From NCBI GenBank assembly GCA_009192285.1, contig CM018607.1:1239736-1303735 (forward strand): DNA of 64,000 bases, read 5' to 3'. Under the pieces are notes generated by a model. That model was not told the origin of the DNA. It did not search any database and saw only the letters and a list, made by a program, of their open reading frames with translations. The translations under genes were made by a program, and so were the position numbers. Positions 23,441 through 34,867 of the stretch are shown piece after piece (position 1 is the first letter of the stretch; each line of letters begins with the position of its first letter). The DNA is from Morchella semilibera. Taxonomy: Eukaryota > Ascomycota > Pezizomycetes > Pezizales > Morchellaceae.

Positions 23441-25578
23441 TCTGTTCGCGACTATTGAGCACAGGGGAGGATTCCCGTGGGGTTGGTTTATTGGGTATTT
23501 TTGTCAAGCTTATTGCGATAGCTGGTGATGATGGCGATGATTAAGCTGTAGTACCCAGAAAGAAGGTACTTAGAGTAGGTATGGTGGTGTTGAGGACCTG
23601 AGGATTTAGTCTCTAGCCCACAGGAAAGTTGGAGACAAAGGATGCTACGATGCACAGAACGCGAGTAGATGTGAGAACGGATCTTTACACGGTTGGAGTG
23701 AAGGTGGTGAGGGAAGCACCGAAAGGGAAAAACGCGGCTGCTAGTTTGAAAATAAAAATTACATAATCATTTAAGGGAGCTTCGAAGTGGCTTGGCGGGA
23801 CTTGGCCAATTCTCCCCAATTGATTCTAGAAACCCTATTAAGCTTCCTTCAGCCCTTCGAGTTCCTGCAACTATAGATTTTGTCTCCACATATTCATGTC
23901 TCCATGTGGTGCGGAGATTATTAGAGTATGCTTACTTCGCACGCCAGCATAACTACCTCGGTACCCTGATATACTGCTATCAGCGGACAAGCAACACCTA
24001 AAGTTTAGCGCAGTGCCGCATAAAGGAACATGTTTCATCTTTATACTGATATCACGTACCAAGTATATATCAACGGCATGCGTATACATACATGTACTTA
24101 CAATAACCAAAGTGCCTTGTTCTAGCATTGAAGCACAGAACCTTATGGTCTTCAATTGGTGCTATTGGTACTATGGGTGTAGTCTGGCGACAGTGGGAGC
24201 TGTTGCAACCACAGGCCGGGCCAGTGTCGCCAGACTTACCCCTACACCCGTAGTACTTCCAGTCCATCGATCATGGTATCGTCAACCAATATGATACATA
24301 CATGTACGCAGTACTGTATTTATCTTTCTCGAGTCCATTATTATTATCTATAGAATGGCTATAAATATTTACTCCTCTACTGCCCTTTTCGTAATTGATA
24401 CTGTTGGCCAATATTGCAATACATATAAGTACATGTACTTACAGTACTTACATGTACTTACATGTACTTACTGGATCGATCATGGCAGCAGATCTCGACA
24501 TGACACTTCGGGGTAAAAGACTATCAACAGTGTGCTCCACCATTTTCCTTCAATACATGTAGCTATTAATTTTTCTTTATCACTTTTGACACCACACCAA
24601 TGGAAAAGTCCATACATGTACGGCTTGCAGGGCAAAGATACATGTAAGTACTTGTACCTTACATTTACATATGTTTTGTGCCATTTTATTTTTGCTGCTA
24701 CTTGCTGTTCCTGTTGTTGACACCTGTCGTCGATGATTCTCCTTCCCTAGCCTCAGGCACACATCTCGCTCCATGCATTGCGCCTGTTCATCGTTGCTAG
24801 TTTGGGGATCCTAAAATACCATACATAAACTCCGCCGCAAAGTGCCTCGCCACGCCCGATTGACCATAATTGTTTCGCGCCCGGTTCCCGAGAGACTGCA
24901 GAAAGAGCCGCTTGAGCAGCCTCCCTCCTCCACCACTACAACACCACCACCACCTCGACTTTCACCGCCAGAACCCCTTTCTAGCCCCACAAAGGCCAGC
25001 GAACAACCCCCCCCCCCTTCCCCCGCAGACGCAGCCGAGAAAAGAAAAAAAAACGTGGTTGAAGTGTATCAAGGTTTTGCTACTGCAGTTCTGGACACTC
25101 TCAGCCCTGGCACTTAACAGCTGCTCATCGCATACAGACAACCCAAGCCCAGTTACTTATCCTCCTCAGCTGCGGTCGCTGCCCCCTCCCCCACCACTTA
25201 CACCCACTCACACTCTCTGACGCGCAAACCTCGGTGACACTTTGCATCAAAAAAAGAAGCCCTGGATTCTCTCTTGGAAAAAGGAAAGGTCAAAGGGGGG
25301 AAGGCAACAAATAGTAATAACCTACAACATTCCGCTTCCACAAAATAAGACACCACACACAGTCTCCTTCGCTACAACCGTCGCCAGAACTACACTTTGT
25401 TGCTATCATAACAACTATCATAAACCAATACCATCGTTATCTACTACTATCACCACTACTATTACCCCAATCAAGAGGGCTCGTTGAGCCCCCTAGTCTA
25501 CAACTGGCGAAAGTTGTCCTGGCTACTTTTTTGCGATAGCCGGGAGTGGGGTGGTTCCATTAGCTACTATCACCCGTC
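23441..25578. other. Gene-free stretch rich in TACATGTA
   Basis: No convincing gene. It is the densest cluster of TACATGTA in the window (near 24089, 24297, three copies at 24430-24465, 24555, 24612, 24639). Short Pro-rich frames at 24842-25220 probably lie in the leader or promoter of the arrestin gene. Confidence 0.45.
24168..24254. repeat. Imperfect inverted repeat
   Basis: Left arm 24168-24195 and right arm 24221-24254 share GTCTGGCGACA-GTGG/CCAG-TGTCGCCAGAC and a second block GGGTGTAG/CTACACCC, separated by a ~25-bp loop. It could form a hairpin or be a small mobile-element relic. Confidence 0.7.
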
Positions 25579-27015
25579 ATGGAGATATTAGAGAAGATTC
25601 CGGCGTTTGTCCGTATAAGTGGGCCCCCAAACAGTAATTTCCTAGTGGGGTACCCGGGGATCTCAGCCACTATGGTAAAAAAAACCCTCCCCCCCCCCTC
25701 ACATCCCCTCTTCTGTTCTCTGATCCCTCCCCAGATAGCCCTCTTGTTCTCTCAGGTCTTCCCGGGCGAACGTAGGTTGAGATTGTAGTTGTAGGGGAGC
25801 TGACCAGAGTTTCTGCTGCTCTATTTCCAGCCTCGAATAGAAGGCAAAGTTGAGATACGCCCTGGCTCGGGATACACAGCACCAGTCGCCATATCGTTCG
25901 TCTCCATTGGTCTCTATCGAAAGGAAACTATACATCCGCACGCGGATGGAGTTATCAGTGGCCGCCTGGCTGCGCCACGGAAAGAATTGCGGAAATTAGT
26001 CATGAAAGAACAAAGGCTATACCAATGTCCCGCTGGCATGCCCTACGAGATGGTTATGGCGATGGATTTACCGTTTATGTTGATGATACCAGTGTCTGGA
26101 GTCGGAGCGGAAGATATAGTAAATGTGCCGCCGGCAAGCTTAACTTTGCCTTCACGAGTTGCGGAGACATATTATGAGCTAGAGGTGAGCGTGAGACAGG
26201 GCCATACGGAATTGACGAGACATACTTTCCCAGTGCCTTTGACGAGATATGACACATTATCTTCGTTTGGGATGTATAATAGGCCAGAAACACAAGAACG
26301 TGTATCAGATCATCTTGTAACGTTGTGTATGGTTCTAGAGCGATGGTCTTTTGGGCCAAATGATCCTGTGGAGGTTTCGGTACGGTTAACGCCAAACCCG
26401 GATTGGATTGTCAAAGCAAGGAAGGTGTCGATATCAAAGATTGTGGTAGCGATTGAGGAGGCAATCACGTATAATCCGCAGGGAGACGAGCCGACGACAA
26501 AGGTTAAGCAACTCATCAGCAAGAAAGAGGTTGTAGGGCGGAAATTACCAGAAGCCGGATACGAAACCAGGATTAACATGAAATTTCCGGTAAAGGACTT
26601 GAGGGATAGTGATGGGTATCTCCCACCGGGGAAGGCGGCATTTCCTATGTATGAAGTTAGCGGTTTCACTACATCGGCAACATTATACAAAATTGATTAT
26701 TTCTTGACGGTCAAGGTACATTTATTAGTTCCGCTTCCTTTGCACTATAGACTAACCTTGCCATTGTTACAGGCTCATATGTCCAGCTGCAGGGATATTA
26801 CATTGCGCCAAAAGATCGTGGTTTCTCCATTCGACTACAAATCCTGCCATGACGAACTACCAGCAATTCAAGAAGCGGCGCAAGTGGCATATCGTATAAA
26901 CCAAGAAGGACCACGACTCCCTGCACCAGTCATCATATATCCTAGTGATACGGCGATGCTAAGACGCGTGAACATGACGAAGGTTGGGAATGAGCGTAAA
27001 CTAATCATTCAGTGA
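25579..27015 (+). CDS. Arrestin-fold protein
   Basis: Three exons (25579-25674, 25831-26715, 26773-27015) join in phase to 407 residues. The N-terminal arrestin domain is visible: GYPGISATMPRIEGKVEI, IRPGSGYTAPVAISFVSIGL, ETIHP and SGRLAAPRKEL. The C-terminal arrestin domain follows, with DPVEVSVRLTPNP, KFPVKDL and YKIDYFLTVK across the second junction. Fungal arrestins act as adaptors between membrane proteins and HECT ubiquitin ligases such as Rsp5; I see no clear PPxY ligand motif, so that role is unproven here. The second intron is only 57 bp, is a multiple of three and has no in-frame stop, so its retention would insert 19 residues. The start is supported by the in-phase join and the family's N-terminal pattern. 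Confidence 0.86.
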
Positions 27016-28222
27016 AACTCATTTCCCTTTTGTTTACGACATTTTTTTCTACGGCCTCAAAGACAAGGGAAAGAGAGTTTCAAACCGATTTTCATCTAAT
27101 TTCCTCCAAGGGGTCAATTGTTTTTCTTTCTTTTTTACTCTGGAGTTTATAATGTGGGGAATAATACCTTTCACTGGGTTTTTTTGTGTTTTTTTTCTTC
27201 TTTTTCATAAGTTATGGCGAAGTGCTTTTTCTTGTGGATTTTCTTCAAATAAGGCTGCAATCGGAGCGAGGCGCTGCGGGATGAGCTAACTTTTTCTTTT
27301 CTTTTCTTTTCTTTTTATTTTTTTTGACCATATTGCAGGATTTATAAGCGCTAGCAATATTGGCATTGGGAATGACTGGAATTGGACTCTTTTTTATGCA
27401 TCTCCTTATATATCAGCCCTCCCCTCTCCCTCCTTTGGTTATATCAGATTGACCATTTTCCCTGTTTATATTTTAAGGCCTGGTCCTTTTATTCTTTTCT
27501 TTTCTTTTCCCGTTTCCTTGGGCGTTTCGTTTCGTTTTGTTTGGGGGTGGTTGTGGGGTACGACACGATATCGTGGTTTTGGGAATTGGATCTAGTATGT
27601 AGATCACCGCTTCTAGGCCTTCGTGTCTTTTTATATCATGAGTATGTATGTTTCCTTTTTTTATTTTTTATTTTTATTTTTATAGTTTATTGGTCTGGTC
27701 TGGTCTGGTCGGCGGCGACGGTGTCGAGTGGGTGCAGGAGGTGAAAATAAATATCGAATAGTACCCACCCATAAATCATAAGCTGCATGTGAGTCAATAA
27801 ATGCGCATCGTATCGTTCATGGTTATGATTGGGTCCCGGATTGATTTAAACATAAAGATGAAAACCACATGAACCAGGGGATAGTGGGGTTCCACCAAAC
27901 ACGTTTTTTTTTTTGTCTTTGTGCTCCCCAACTAGGCTGAAAGGGTCCCGGTGAATGGGCTGAGGGTTGATAAGAATAAGCGTAGCGTTGTTATCGATAG
28001 ACCCTCCCTCCACTTGGTAGAGAGCTAGGGCTGCCCCACCGCCACTTTAAGCCCTAAAGCACCCCTGTCCTGCTTTGTGTGTAACCCATTGCCGTAACCT
28101 ACATGTATTCATTAGTCTAACCTCGATATCAATAAAAACAAACCCTCACAGCCAAAAGAACCGAACTACACGCCTGCCCTCACTTATACAACCAACCAAA
28201 CCCCCCTTCACAAAACAACCAA
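27016..28222. other. Intergenic, T-rich 3' flank of arrestin gene
   Basis: Long pyrimidine tracts (27121-27330) look like the 3' end of the arrestin transcript. A 120-residue frame at 27382-27744 is low-complexity and not called. One TACATGTA lies near 28101, upstream of elongin C. Confidence 0.5.
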
Positions 28223-28670
28223 ATGGCAGAAGATACAAACTCCGTTGTCCTCATCTCCAACGACGGTTTCCGCTTCATCGTCCGCAAGAGCGCCGCGATC
28301 GTCTCGCCAGCGATAAAGAGCATGCTAGATAAGCGAAGTATGTCTTTGAGTAGAGCAAGAGTGAGAGATGTGTATGTATGTGTGTGTGAGAGCTGACGCC
28401 CAGGTGGTGGTGGTGGGGGATAGGTAACTTTGCGGAGGCGAGGGAGAACCGGATCGTTTTTCAGAATATGAGGTGAGTTGGAAGGGGGAAGGGCTGGGTG
28501 TACTAGTGATGCTGATAGTGGGGGAAAACAGTGCGGTGATCCTCGAGAAAGTCTGCGAGTACTTTTACTATAACGAGAAGTACCGCGACGCGAAGGACGT
28601 GCCGGATATGGAGATTCCGCCGGAGCTGGCGCTGGAGCTGTTGATGGTTGCGGACTTTTTGCATACATAA
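28223..28670 (+). CDS. ELC1: Elongin C
   Basis: Skp1-like BTB/POZ-fold adaptor of cullin-elongin ubiquitin ligases, also part of the complex that removes stalled RNA polymerase II. Three exons (28223-28337, 28424-28472, 28532-28670) join in phase to exactly 100 residues, typical for the family. The protein starts MAEDTNSVVLISNDGFRFIV, continues with a conserved KSAAIVSPAIKSML core, then NRIVFQNM and LEKVCEYFYYNEKY, and ends IPPELALELLMVADFLHT, the diagnostic C-terminus. The intron donors are GTATGT and GTGAGT. The gene lies in tandem between the arrestin and PI31 genes. Confidence 0.95.
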
Positions 28671-29688
28671 GTACATGTAGCTATCGTGGGGGCGCGGGCT
28701 GGGCAAACGTATTGGGTTGGGGCTGCTGGGAATTGGTACTCTTTCGTTTCGAGGTTTTCAATTGCCCTTAGTAGAATATACAATTCCTACGACTATTATA
28801 TGTAGCTTTGGTACACGAATAGGGATTCTAGGTGTTCCACAAAATGTGCAGAATTCCACTGATTTAAGCTCCACCTGGTAACTCAGAGCCTTATTTTATT
28901 TTTATTTTATTTTATTTTTACAGCCCTACAGCCTTACGGATAACCCTCGGGTAAAGATTCCAATATCCATGATGAGTACCCAAAGGCTCTGTCTGGAAGC
29001 TCGGAACTGAACTGGGCTACTCCCAGCCTCATCTGCGTACGTGTACCTATTGCGCAGCTACCAGCTGGTATGTACCTATTCGGTTAATTATGATAATTTG
29101 CTGAAGATGAGTATTCCTTCAGCTTTCTATGAATCCTAACTAGGGTGCCCCTTTTCTACCAAGGTTTCAGCCCTGGTCGACTCATCCATCCATGCTTAAA
29201 CAGTAGAGTAGCTCGAGTCAGACCCTTAATTTTTATGTAGACCCTGGGAGATACGATGCTAACATTGATGTAGTACTTGAGTGTATCTGCAGATAAAAGG
29301 GCTCTGACCAACCAGCCCTGCATGGTCTTGTCGCAGTAGAACCCTTTCCTTCGATTCCCTTTACTCCCGTCAACTTGGGTCCATTTAGTAATTACATGAA
29401 GTGCACGTATTTGTAGTAACGCACAGACCGTGATGGGGCCCCTGCACACTGTCCAGCTCGGTCTTGGCATGACGCATCTTGCCCCACAAACTCACCCCAC
29501 ATTGGCATTGCAGCCAGGTTGCCTTAAAGCTTTATAAAAACGGCCATCTCGTCATTCCCATCACAACCATCATCCATCCACGAACAGCTACCTATCACCA
29601 CCGATAATTACTACTACTACAACAACTATAATTACTGCAAAGAACTAACTACTACATATACAACTACTACTACATACGTACAGCTACC
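28671..29688. other. Intergenic, elongin C to PI31
   Basis: TACATGTA lies immediately after the elongin C stop (near 28672). The leader of the next gene is rich in ACTACTAC repeats (29605-29680). No further gene seen. Confidence 0.5.
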
Positions 29689-30857
29689 ATGGCTGCTCGC
29701 CCTTTTAGCCCCCCAATAGTCCTTCGTACCATCGATGCTTCCCTCCCACCGACCTCGCCACAGCTCAAAACGCCGCATGATGCCATCGCCATCTTCGTGC
29801 ATGCCTGTATGCTCTCCGCCGGCTTCCGTCTCGTTGGCTTCAGCGAAGACGACCACCTCGGTCAGTCCCCCCCCCCCCCAAACTAGAATTCCTCCCCCAA
29901 ATCTCAATCCATTCCCCCCCACTAACACCCATCTACCCCCCTATAGACCCTGAGATCACCGCAGTAGACCCACAGCCTCTCCCAGAAAACTGGAATGCTA
30001 CCCCAGGCACCTACGGCTTCCGCTATGCGCACGCAAACTCGCCCTTAACCTACCTCCTAAAGATCAGCCGCCTTGGCACCAAAACTGTCGTCATGGGTCT
30101 GCAGCTGCAAGCCGGCAATGACGAAGATAGTAAAACAGCCACTTTCGATATCCCTACGCGCGACTTCCTCAAAGACGACTTCTTCCCTTACAGCCTCTCA
30201 CCCACAAATCCGCTCGAGAATGCCTTCGTCAGCGCGGATAGCATCTCCAATCTTGCTGCCCTCGTCAAGATTCACATTGTCCAGACCCTTGTCGTCAAGC
30301 ACAGCCAAGAGGAATCTGAGGAGCCCTCACCTGCTGCTGCCCAGCGGCAACAGCAACCTAGAGAGCCATTCAACGACCCTCCCTACCGCGCTGACCCCCT
30401 CCGCTACCCTCCGCGCCCCGCGAACCCGCCCATTCCCGCCGGTGGTGAGCGGCCGCCAGGTTTCGATGACGACTACGAGATCCTGCAGCCCCCACGTGGC
30501 AGCTACCCTGCTAGTGGTGGGCGGCACCCGCTCTCCGTGGGCGCCGATGACTTGAACCCACCCGGTTTAGGGTCGAACCCACCACTGCGTGGTCCTTTCT
30601 TCGGTGAAGGGCCCGGAGGAGGCATGAGCCCAATGGGCGGGATGCACCCGACGGGCGACCACCCGATGTTTGGGGGGCGGGGAGGTGGAGGAGTGCCGGA
30701 TCCGAGGTTCCCGCCCGGGGCGAGGTATGATCCAGTGGGGCCTGGAGATGCGCCGATGGGAGGGTTGAGGGGCCCGAGGGGCCCGGGAAGTGGTGGGCCG
30801 CCATTTGGAGGTGGGTTTGGTGGCTATGGAGGATTTGAAGGGGGCGATTTCATCTAG
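29689..30857 (+). CDS. PI31-like proteasome regulator
   Basis: Two exons (29689-29860 and 29947-30857) join in phase to 360 residues. The N-terminal half is the PI31/FP domain (HDAIAIFVHACMLSAGFRLVG, then LPENWN-TPGTYGFRYAH), which in animals binds the F-box protein FBXO7 and dimerises. The C-terminal half is natively disordered, rich in Pro and Gly, and carries the PI31 C-terminal signature (PRFPPGARYDPVGP). PI31 binds the 20S proteasome; depending on the organism it inhibits it, assists assembly or links it to motors. The final ~60 residues are a Gly-rich tail. The tandem order with elongin C is suggestive but not evidence of joint function. Confidence 0.9.
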
Positions 30858-32374
30858 GGTTTTTTTTATTAGTTTGACTCTTCTTCCCTTTGTTTTTAAG
30901 TAGTAACGAATAGTGCTATGAGTACTGTCTCCTTCCTTTTCTTTTTTTTCTAGGCTTTTTTAGTTTTGTAGCAGGCTGAGCGGTGTATGCGGCCTGGTCG
31001 CTAGATAGTTAGTGACTTGAATATATCTGGGTCTTATTTATTCCCTTGTAATTGTGTCGAGTGATAGTTCGTGAAGACGTCCGTATCGTCCAAAGTGCTC
31101 CTACGTGTCCATGGCCGGGCATTTAGACACTCAATAGGTCCGTGAAACTCCGTGTACATATAAAGTCACTCGCTCACACTATCCGTATTCCCTACCCCTA
31201 GTAGCATAAGTACATGTATTTGAGTTGCGTCACGAGATATCACTCGCCCTTACTGTTACTTACACTTTAGCCTATACCGACCGTGTGTACCACCGAGGCT
31301 CATATATCGGAGTGAAGCATCTAAAAAGGAAGGTATTTGGGCTCGAAGGCTTACGCGGTTCCCGATAATATATCTCAAGTGCTTACAAACATGTAGTCAG
31401 GTGGTGAAATAGCGAAGGATGTTGTTATTTTAACTTACGTAAGGGTTAAGCATGCTACCATGGCGGGGGGTGAATGAAAGAAGAAATTGATGGTTTACAT
31501 GTACTTAGTTAAGCTGGGGGCTAAAATTGAGTGGTTTCTTTGGGCAACGATGGTTTTTGCTTCGGATGCGGGTTTCTATCTTGGCTATCGCAACATACAT
31601 AGAAGGAGTATCTGGTTCGAAGGGCTATAAGCTTATAGAGACAAGTGCTGGGACGAAACCTAGGCCTCGAGATCTCGGTAAGCCCTACATGCAACATAAG
31701 CGTGTATATCCCCCACCTCCCCCCTCCCCGCCCCCGTAGAGCGTACTTGTCGCTAAGGAGGGGCAGGGAGCTACTACTACCTGAGGTGCCCACCCAGCCA
31801 GCAGGCTGTGCATATTGGGGAATTCATACCCCTGTAAATCTTTATTAGCATATGTACGTATGCAGCGCTCTGGAATTCAGCGAGGGGCATACATGTGGTT
31901 TACCGGTGAGAACTCTGATCTGAGGAGGTTGGGGAGCAATGCTAGATCCGAAATTTCCGGGCCTCAGCAAGGGGTAGGTAGCTCAGGTGACTTCAAAGGG
32001 CTGAATCACGAAGTTTGGCGCGGCCTTGGGGTTTTTACTGCGCTATAGAGCGCCTAGGATACATGCATTTGACTGCTAGTAGTTCTGTGCATGGGCTGCT
32101 GACGAAAGTCTTGTGGGCTGGGCAGTTGCTGGAAATGCCAGCCCAGCCCGGGCCGTTGATGTGAGTAAGTAGAGGTTCTGAAGAGCTAGAAGGCTGGTAG
32201 AGGCTATAGCGCCTCACAATGATGATGGTGCTCACAGTTGATATTGATATCGGTAATCTCAAGCCCTGCCCTACATTCCCATGGGTGGTAAGATGTATGT
32301 ACTTATGTAGTAAATATACTTACATCATGTAGGTTACATGTAGTACCGTACAACTGTATAGAGTCGTAGATTTA
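30858..32374. other. Gene-poor stretch
   Basis: T-rich 3' flank of the PI31 gene, then no recognisable gene. TACATGTA copies lie near 31210, 31496 and 32336. Confidence 0.5.
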
Positions 32375-32610
32375 AACTTTAAGGTTGGCGCTAGGGTAGC
32401 TAGCCACTTAGCCAACGGCAAGCCGCGTCACTATGCCAGAATAAAAGTGTGGAAAAAATAAGCAGTCATAAGGCGGTGGCCTAGTGGTTACTTGTTCCAC
32501 TTCACACGAGTTCATCTCCTTCGTTCGTAGCTTTGGGTCTGAAAGTGTATCAGGCAACTCACTAAGCATCTTTCTCCGACCTTCCTCATTTTTTGGTGTT
32601 TTTTAGTACC
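32375..32610 (+). mobile_element. tRNA-derived SINE, copy A
   Basis: It carries RNA polymerase III box A (TGGCCTAGTGG, 32477-32487) and box B (AGTTCATCTCC, 32509-32519) at tRNA-like spacing. The same ~220-bp unit recurs in the opposite orientation at 33845-34075 and, more decayed, at 34165-34370. It begins with AAGGTTGGCGCTAGGGTAGC and ends in a T-rich tail after TTTCTCCGACCTT. No protein is encoded; SINEs depend on a LINE for movement. Confidence 0.75.
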
Positions 32611-32624
32611 GCGGGTTTGAATTT

Positions 32625-32690
32625 TTTTTAAGGTTGACGCTAGGGCAGCCGCATGAGAGAGATCATCCAAACGTCTTATGCACCCAAGAC
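32625..32690 (+). repeat. Second repeat block adjacent to the SINE
   Basis: AAGGTTGACGCTAGGGCAGC (a diverged copy of the SINE's 5' end) is followed by GCATGAGAGA, then CTTATGC and AAGACAT. The latter parts recur at 34441-34475, so this looks like another copy of a related short dispersed repeat. Confidence 0.55.
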
Positions 32691-33139
32691 ATACCAGAAA
32701 AAAACCCCTGATGGGGTTATAAGTACCTGGTATTGAGAGCATCCTATACATAACAAGGGACGAAATATTCCAAGATATACACACAAGCAAGGTAGCCTGT
32801 TGACTCACGCGCAGCCCTGACAACCGACCTCTGGCCCTCTTTCTGGTCGCAGACTGGAGGACTGCTCGCCTGGCTGTTGGCATTTGTCGCCTTCAGGTCC
32901 AGGCTTGCAGACATCCTACCTATCCACTCCAGAAATCGGCAGGTAGGTAGATGATTAGATAACTACATGTAGATACATAAGTAGGTGAGGGTGCACCTCC
33001 CTAGGCTAGCAGGTGAGTGGCCGAGAGGGTGGTTAGGTGGATGGCCAAGCGCCTCTAAGGCCGGTGCGCGGGTGGGGCGACTAGGTGGCTAAGTATTCTA
33101 GATGGATCCAAGCAGCGGGCTACGGCATACTATGTTAGG

Positions 33140-33246
33140 TACTCGCGCGTCTTTGCCAAGGATTCTTCCGTTCTAAGAGGATTTTGTACATAGGTGAATC
33201 TTCGGGGAGTTGGTTAGGTGAAAATCCTTGGCAAAGACGCACGAGC
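33140..33246. repeat. Inverted repeat with ~25-bp arms
   Basis: GCGTCTTTGCCAAGGATT at 33148-33164 is repeated in reverse complement at 33223-33240, with further imperfect pairing outside (ACTCGCGC versus GCACGAGC). The loop is about 58 bp. It is a possible hairpin or MITE relic. Confidence 0.8.
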
Positions 33247-33844
33247 ACACTAGTAATGCGAGTGATATCTGGTGAGCCGGCCGCCGGAGGACATGCACGA
33301 ATTGCTCTCTCCAGCTGGGTGCCGTGTCACTGGGATGCTTACCCATATGTACACCTAGCTAGCTAGTCGAGTGTGAGCTGAATTGCCAAAACCGGGAGAA
33401 TAAGGGCTCTTGATCTTGCCCGTTACCATCTTGCATCGGTGGTTTTCTGCAGCTTCTTCTATGCGAGTGATAAATGGTGACCGGTGTATTGCGCGTGGGC
33501 CTGCCCCCGTGTATCCCTCCCTATACAGCTACAGGTAGGGTACTAGATGGCCATAAGTGGTACTAAAGTTCAGTCTTAGAACTTCGGGATGAGGTTAGGT
33601 TCTGGTATCCTCGGGGAAAGAAAAAGAAAGGAGGTAAGGAAGGAATTGCTGCTCCAGCGCTGAACCCAACCGTTAACAGGAACACAAGTGACAATTCCCA
33701 GACACACCGCCTCTTCTCTGGCCGTATTATATGACCACTACTCTGTTACGTACTAACACTTGAGGAAAGAACGAAAAAAAAAAACCCCCCGGAGTGGTTG
33801 GCTTGGATTATATTTATCACGCCCTTTGTGTGTTAAAAAAAAAA

Positions 33845-34075
33845 AATTTCAAAAAATTGAAGGTCGGAGAAAGATGCCTAGAGAATTGCTTGTTCACCTC
33901 AGACCCAAAGCTACGAACGAAGGAGATGAACCCGTGCAGTTTGGGTGTGAAGTGGGACAAGTAACCACTAGGCCACCGCCTTATGGCTGCTTCTATTCTT
34001 TCCACACTTTTATTGTGGCGTAGTGACGCGGCCTGCCGTTGGCTAAGTGGCTACCCTAGCGCCAACCTTAAAATG
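33845..34075 (-). mobile_element. tRNA-derived SINE, copy B
   Basis: On the minus strand, box A is TGGCCTAGTGG (33965-33975) and box B is GGGTTCATCTCC (33922-33933). It is collinear with copy A, including the AAGGTTGGCGCTAGGGTAGC start and the CTTTCTCCGACCTTC end, followed by a T tract of 12. The polymerase III boxes are better preserved here than in copy A. Confidence 0.78.
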
Positions 34076-34164
34076 ACCCCCTCCTGCCCCCCCTAAACCT
34101 AACCCAACCCACCAGCCGTTCAAACCTGCGGTTCCAAAAAAGCCTCTTTCGAGAATAAAAAAAA

Positions 34165-34370
34165 AAAAAACGCAAAAAGGTCGGAGAGAGATGCTTAGAG
34201 AGTTGCTTGCTACGCCTCAGACCCAAGCTAATAACGGAGATGAACTCATGTAGTTTGGGTGTGAAGCGAGATAGGCCACCGCCTGATGAAAGCGTTTCTT
34301 TTTTTTACATTTTCATCCCGGCGTGGTGCGGGACGCAGCCCGCCGTTGGCTAAGCATGAACCTACGAACT
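34165..34370 (-). mobile_element. tRNA-derived SINE, copy C, decayed
   Basis: Collinear with copies A and B but with a deletion inside the box A region (TGGCCTATCTC) and a weaker box B (GAGTTCATCTCC). It keeps the GGGTCTGAGGC, CTAAGCATCTCTCTCCGACC and T-tract end. Confidence 0.72.
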
Positions 34371-34693
34371 TGGAGCATTCTAAAGACTACTCTACGTACC
34401 CGAACGTCTTTACAGCCAAAATTTCCGCGCTAATATAATGCATGAGAGATTCCCCAAGTGTCTTATGCGCTTAAGACATAAGGCAGGGTACGCAAGTGGC
34501 CACTTTTCCCTCCCTTGACACTATCTCTAGTAGCCTAATGAATGTGTGTTTTGTGTCTATTCTCTTACAAAATAAATTGGTAAGTGGATTAAATGGTGCA
34601 TTTACATGCGACGTGCTTTGATGCAAACGTATCAACAGATGATTCGCCTACTTTTGCCAACATACATGTAATACGCTTTTTCCAGTGACTTTA

Positions 34694-34867
34694 CAGCGAA
34701 AGCTTGCTATAACGGTACTTTCTATAAGGGTAATCTCCCTATAACGGTAGCACTTCTCGGTCCTTTTTGCCCGGCCTTCAGCACCAGCACCTCTTATCTA
34801 AGGGTAATCTCTCTATAACGGTACAAAATTCCGGTCTCGAGTGTACCATTATGACGAGCTTTCACTG
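34694..34867. mobile_element. MITE with pogo/Tc1-mariner type ends
   Basis: A 174-bp element with imperfect terminal inverted repeats (CAGCGAAAGCTTGCTATAA and its partner CAGTGAAAGCTCGTCATAA), bounded by TA dinucleotides at 34692-34693 and 34868-34869. CAGTGAAAGCTCG-type ends and TA targets are those of fungal pogo/Fot-like transposons. The interior repeats the phrase GGTAATCTCYCTATAACGGTA twice and has no coding capacity. Confidence 0.8.

Noticed and set aside
24842-25487. Pro/Thr-rich frames on the plus strand
   Set aside because: Low complexity, no family pattern, and positioned as the arrestin leader.
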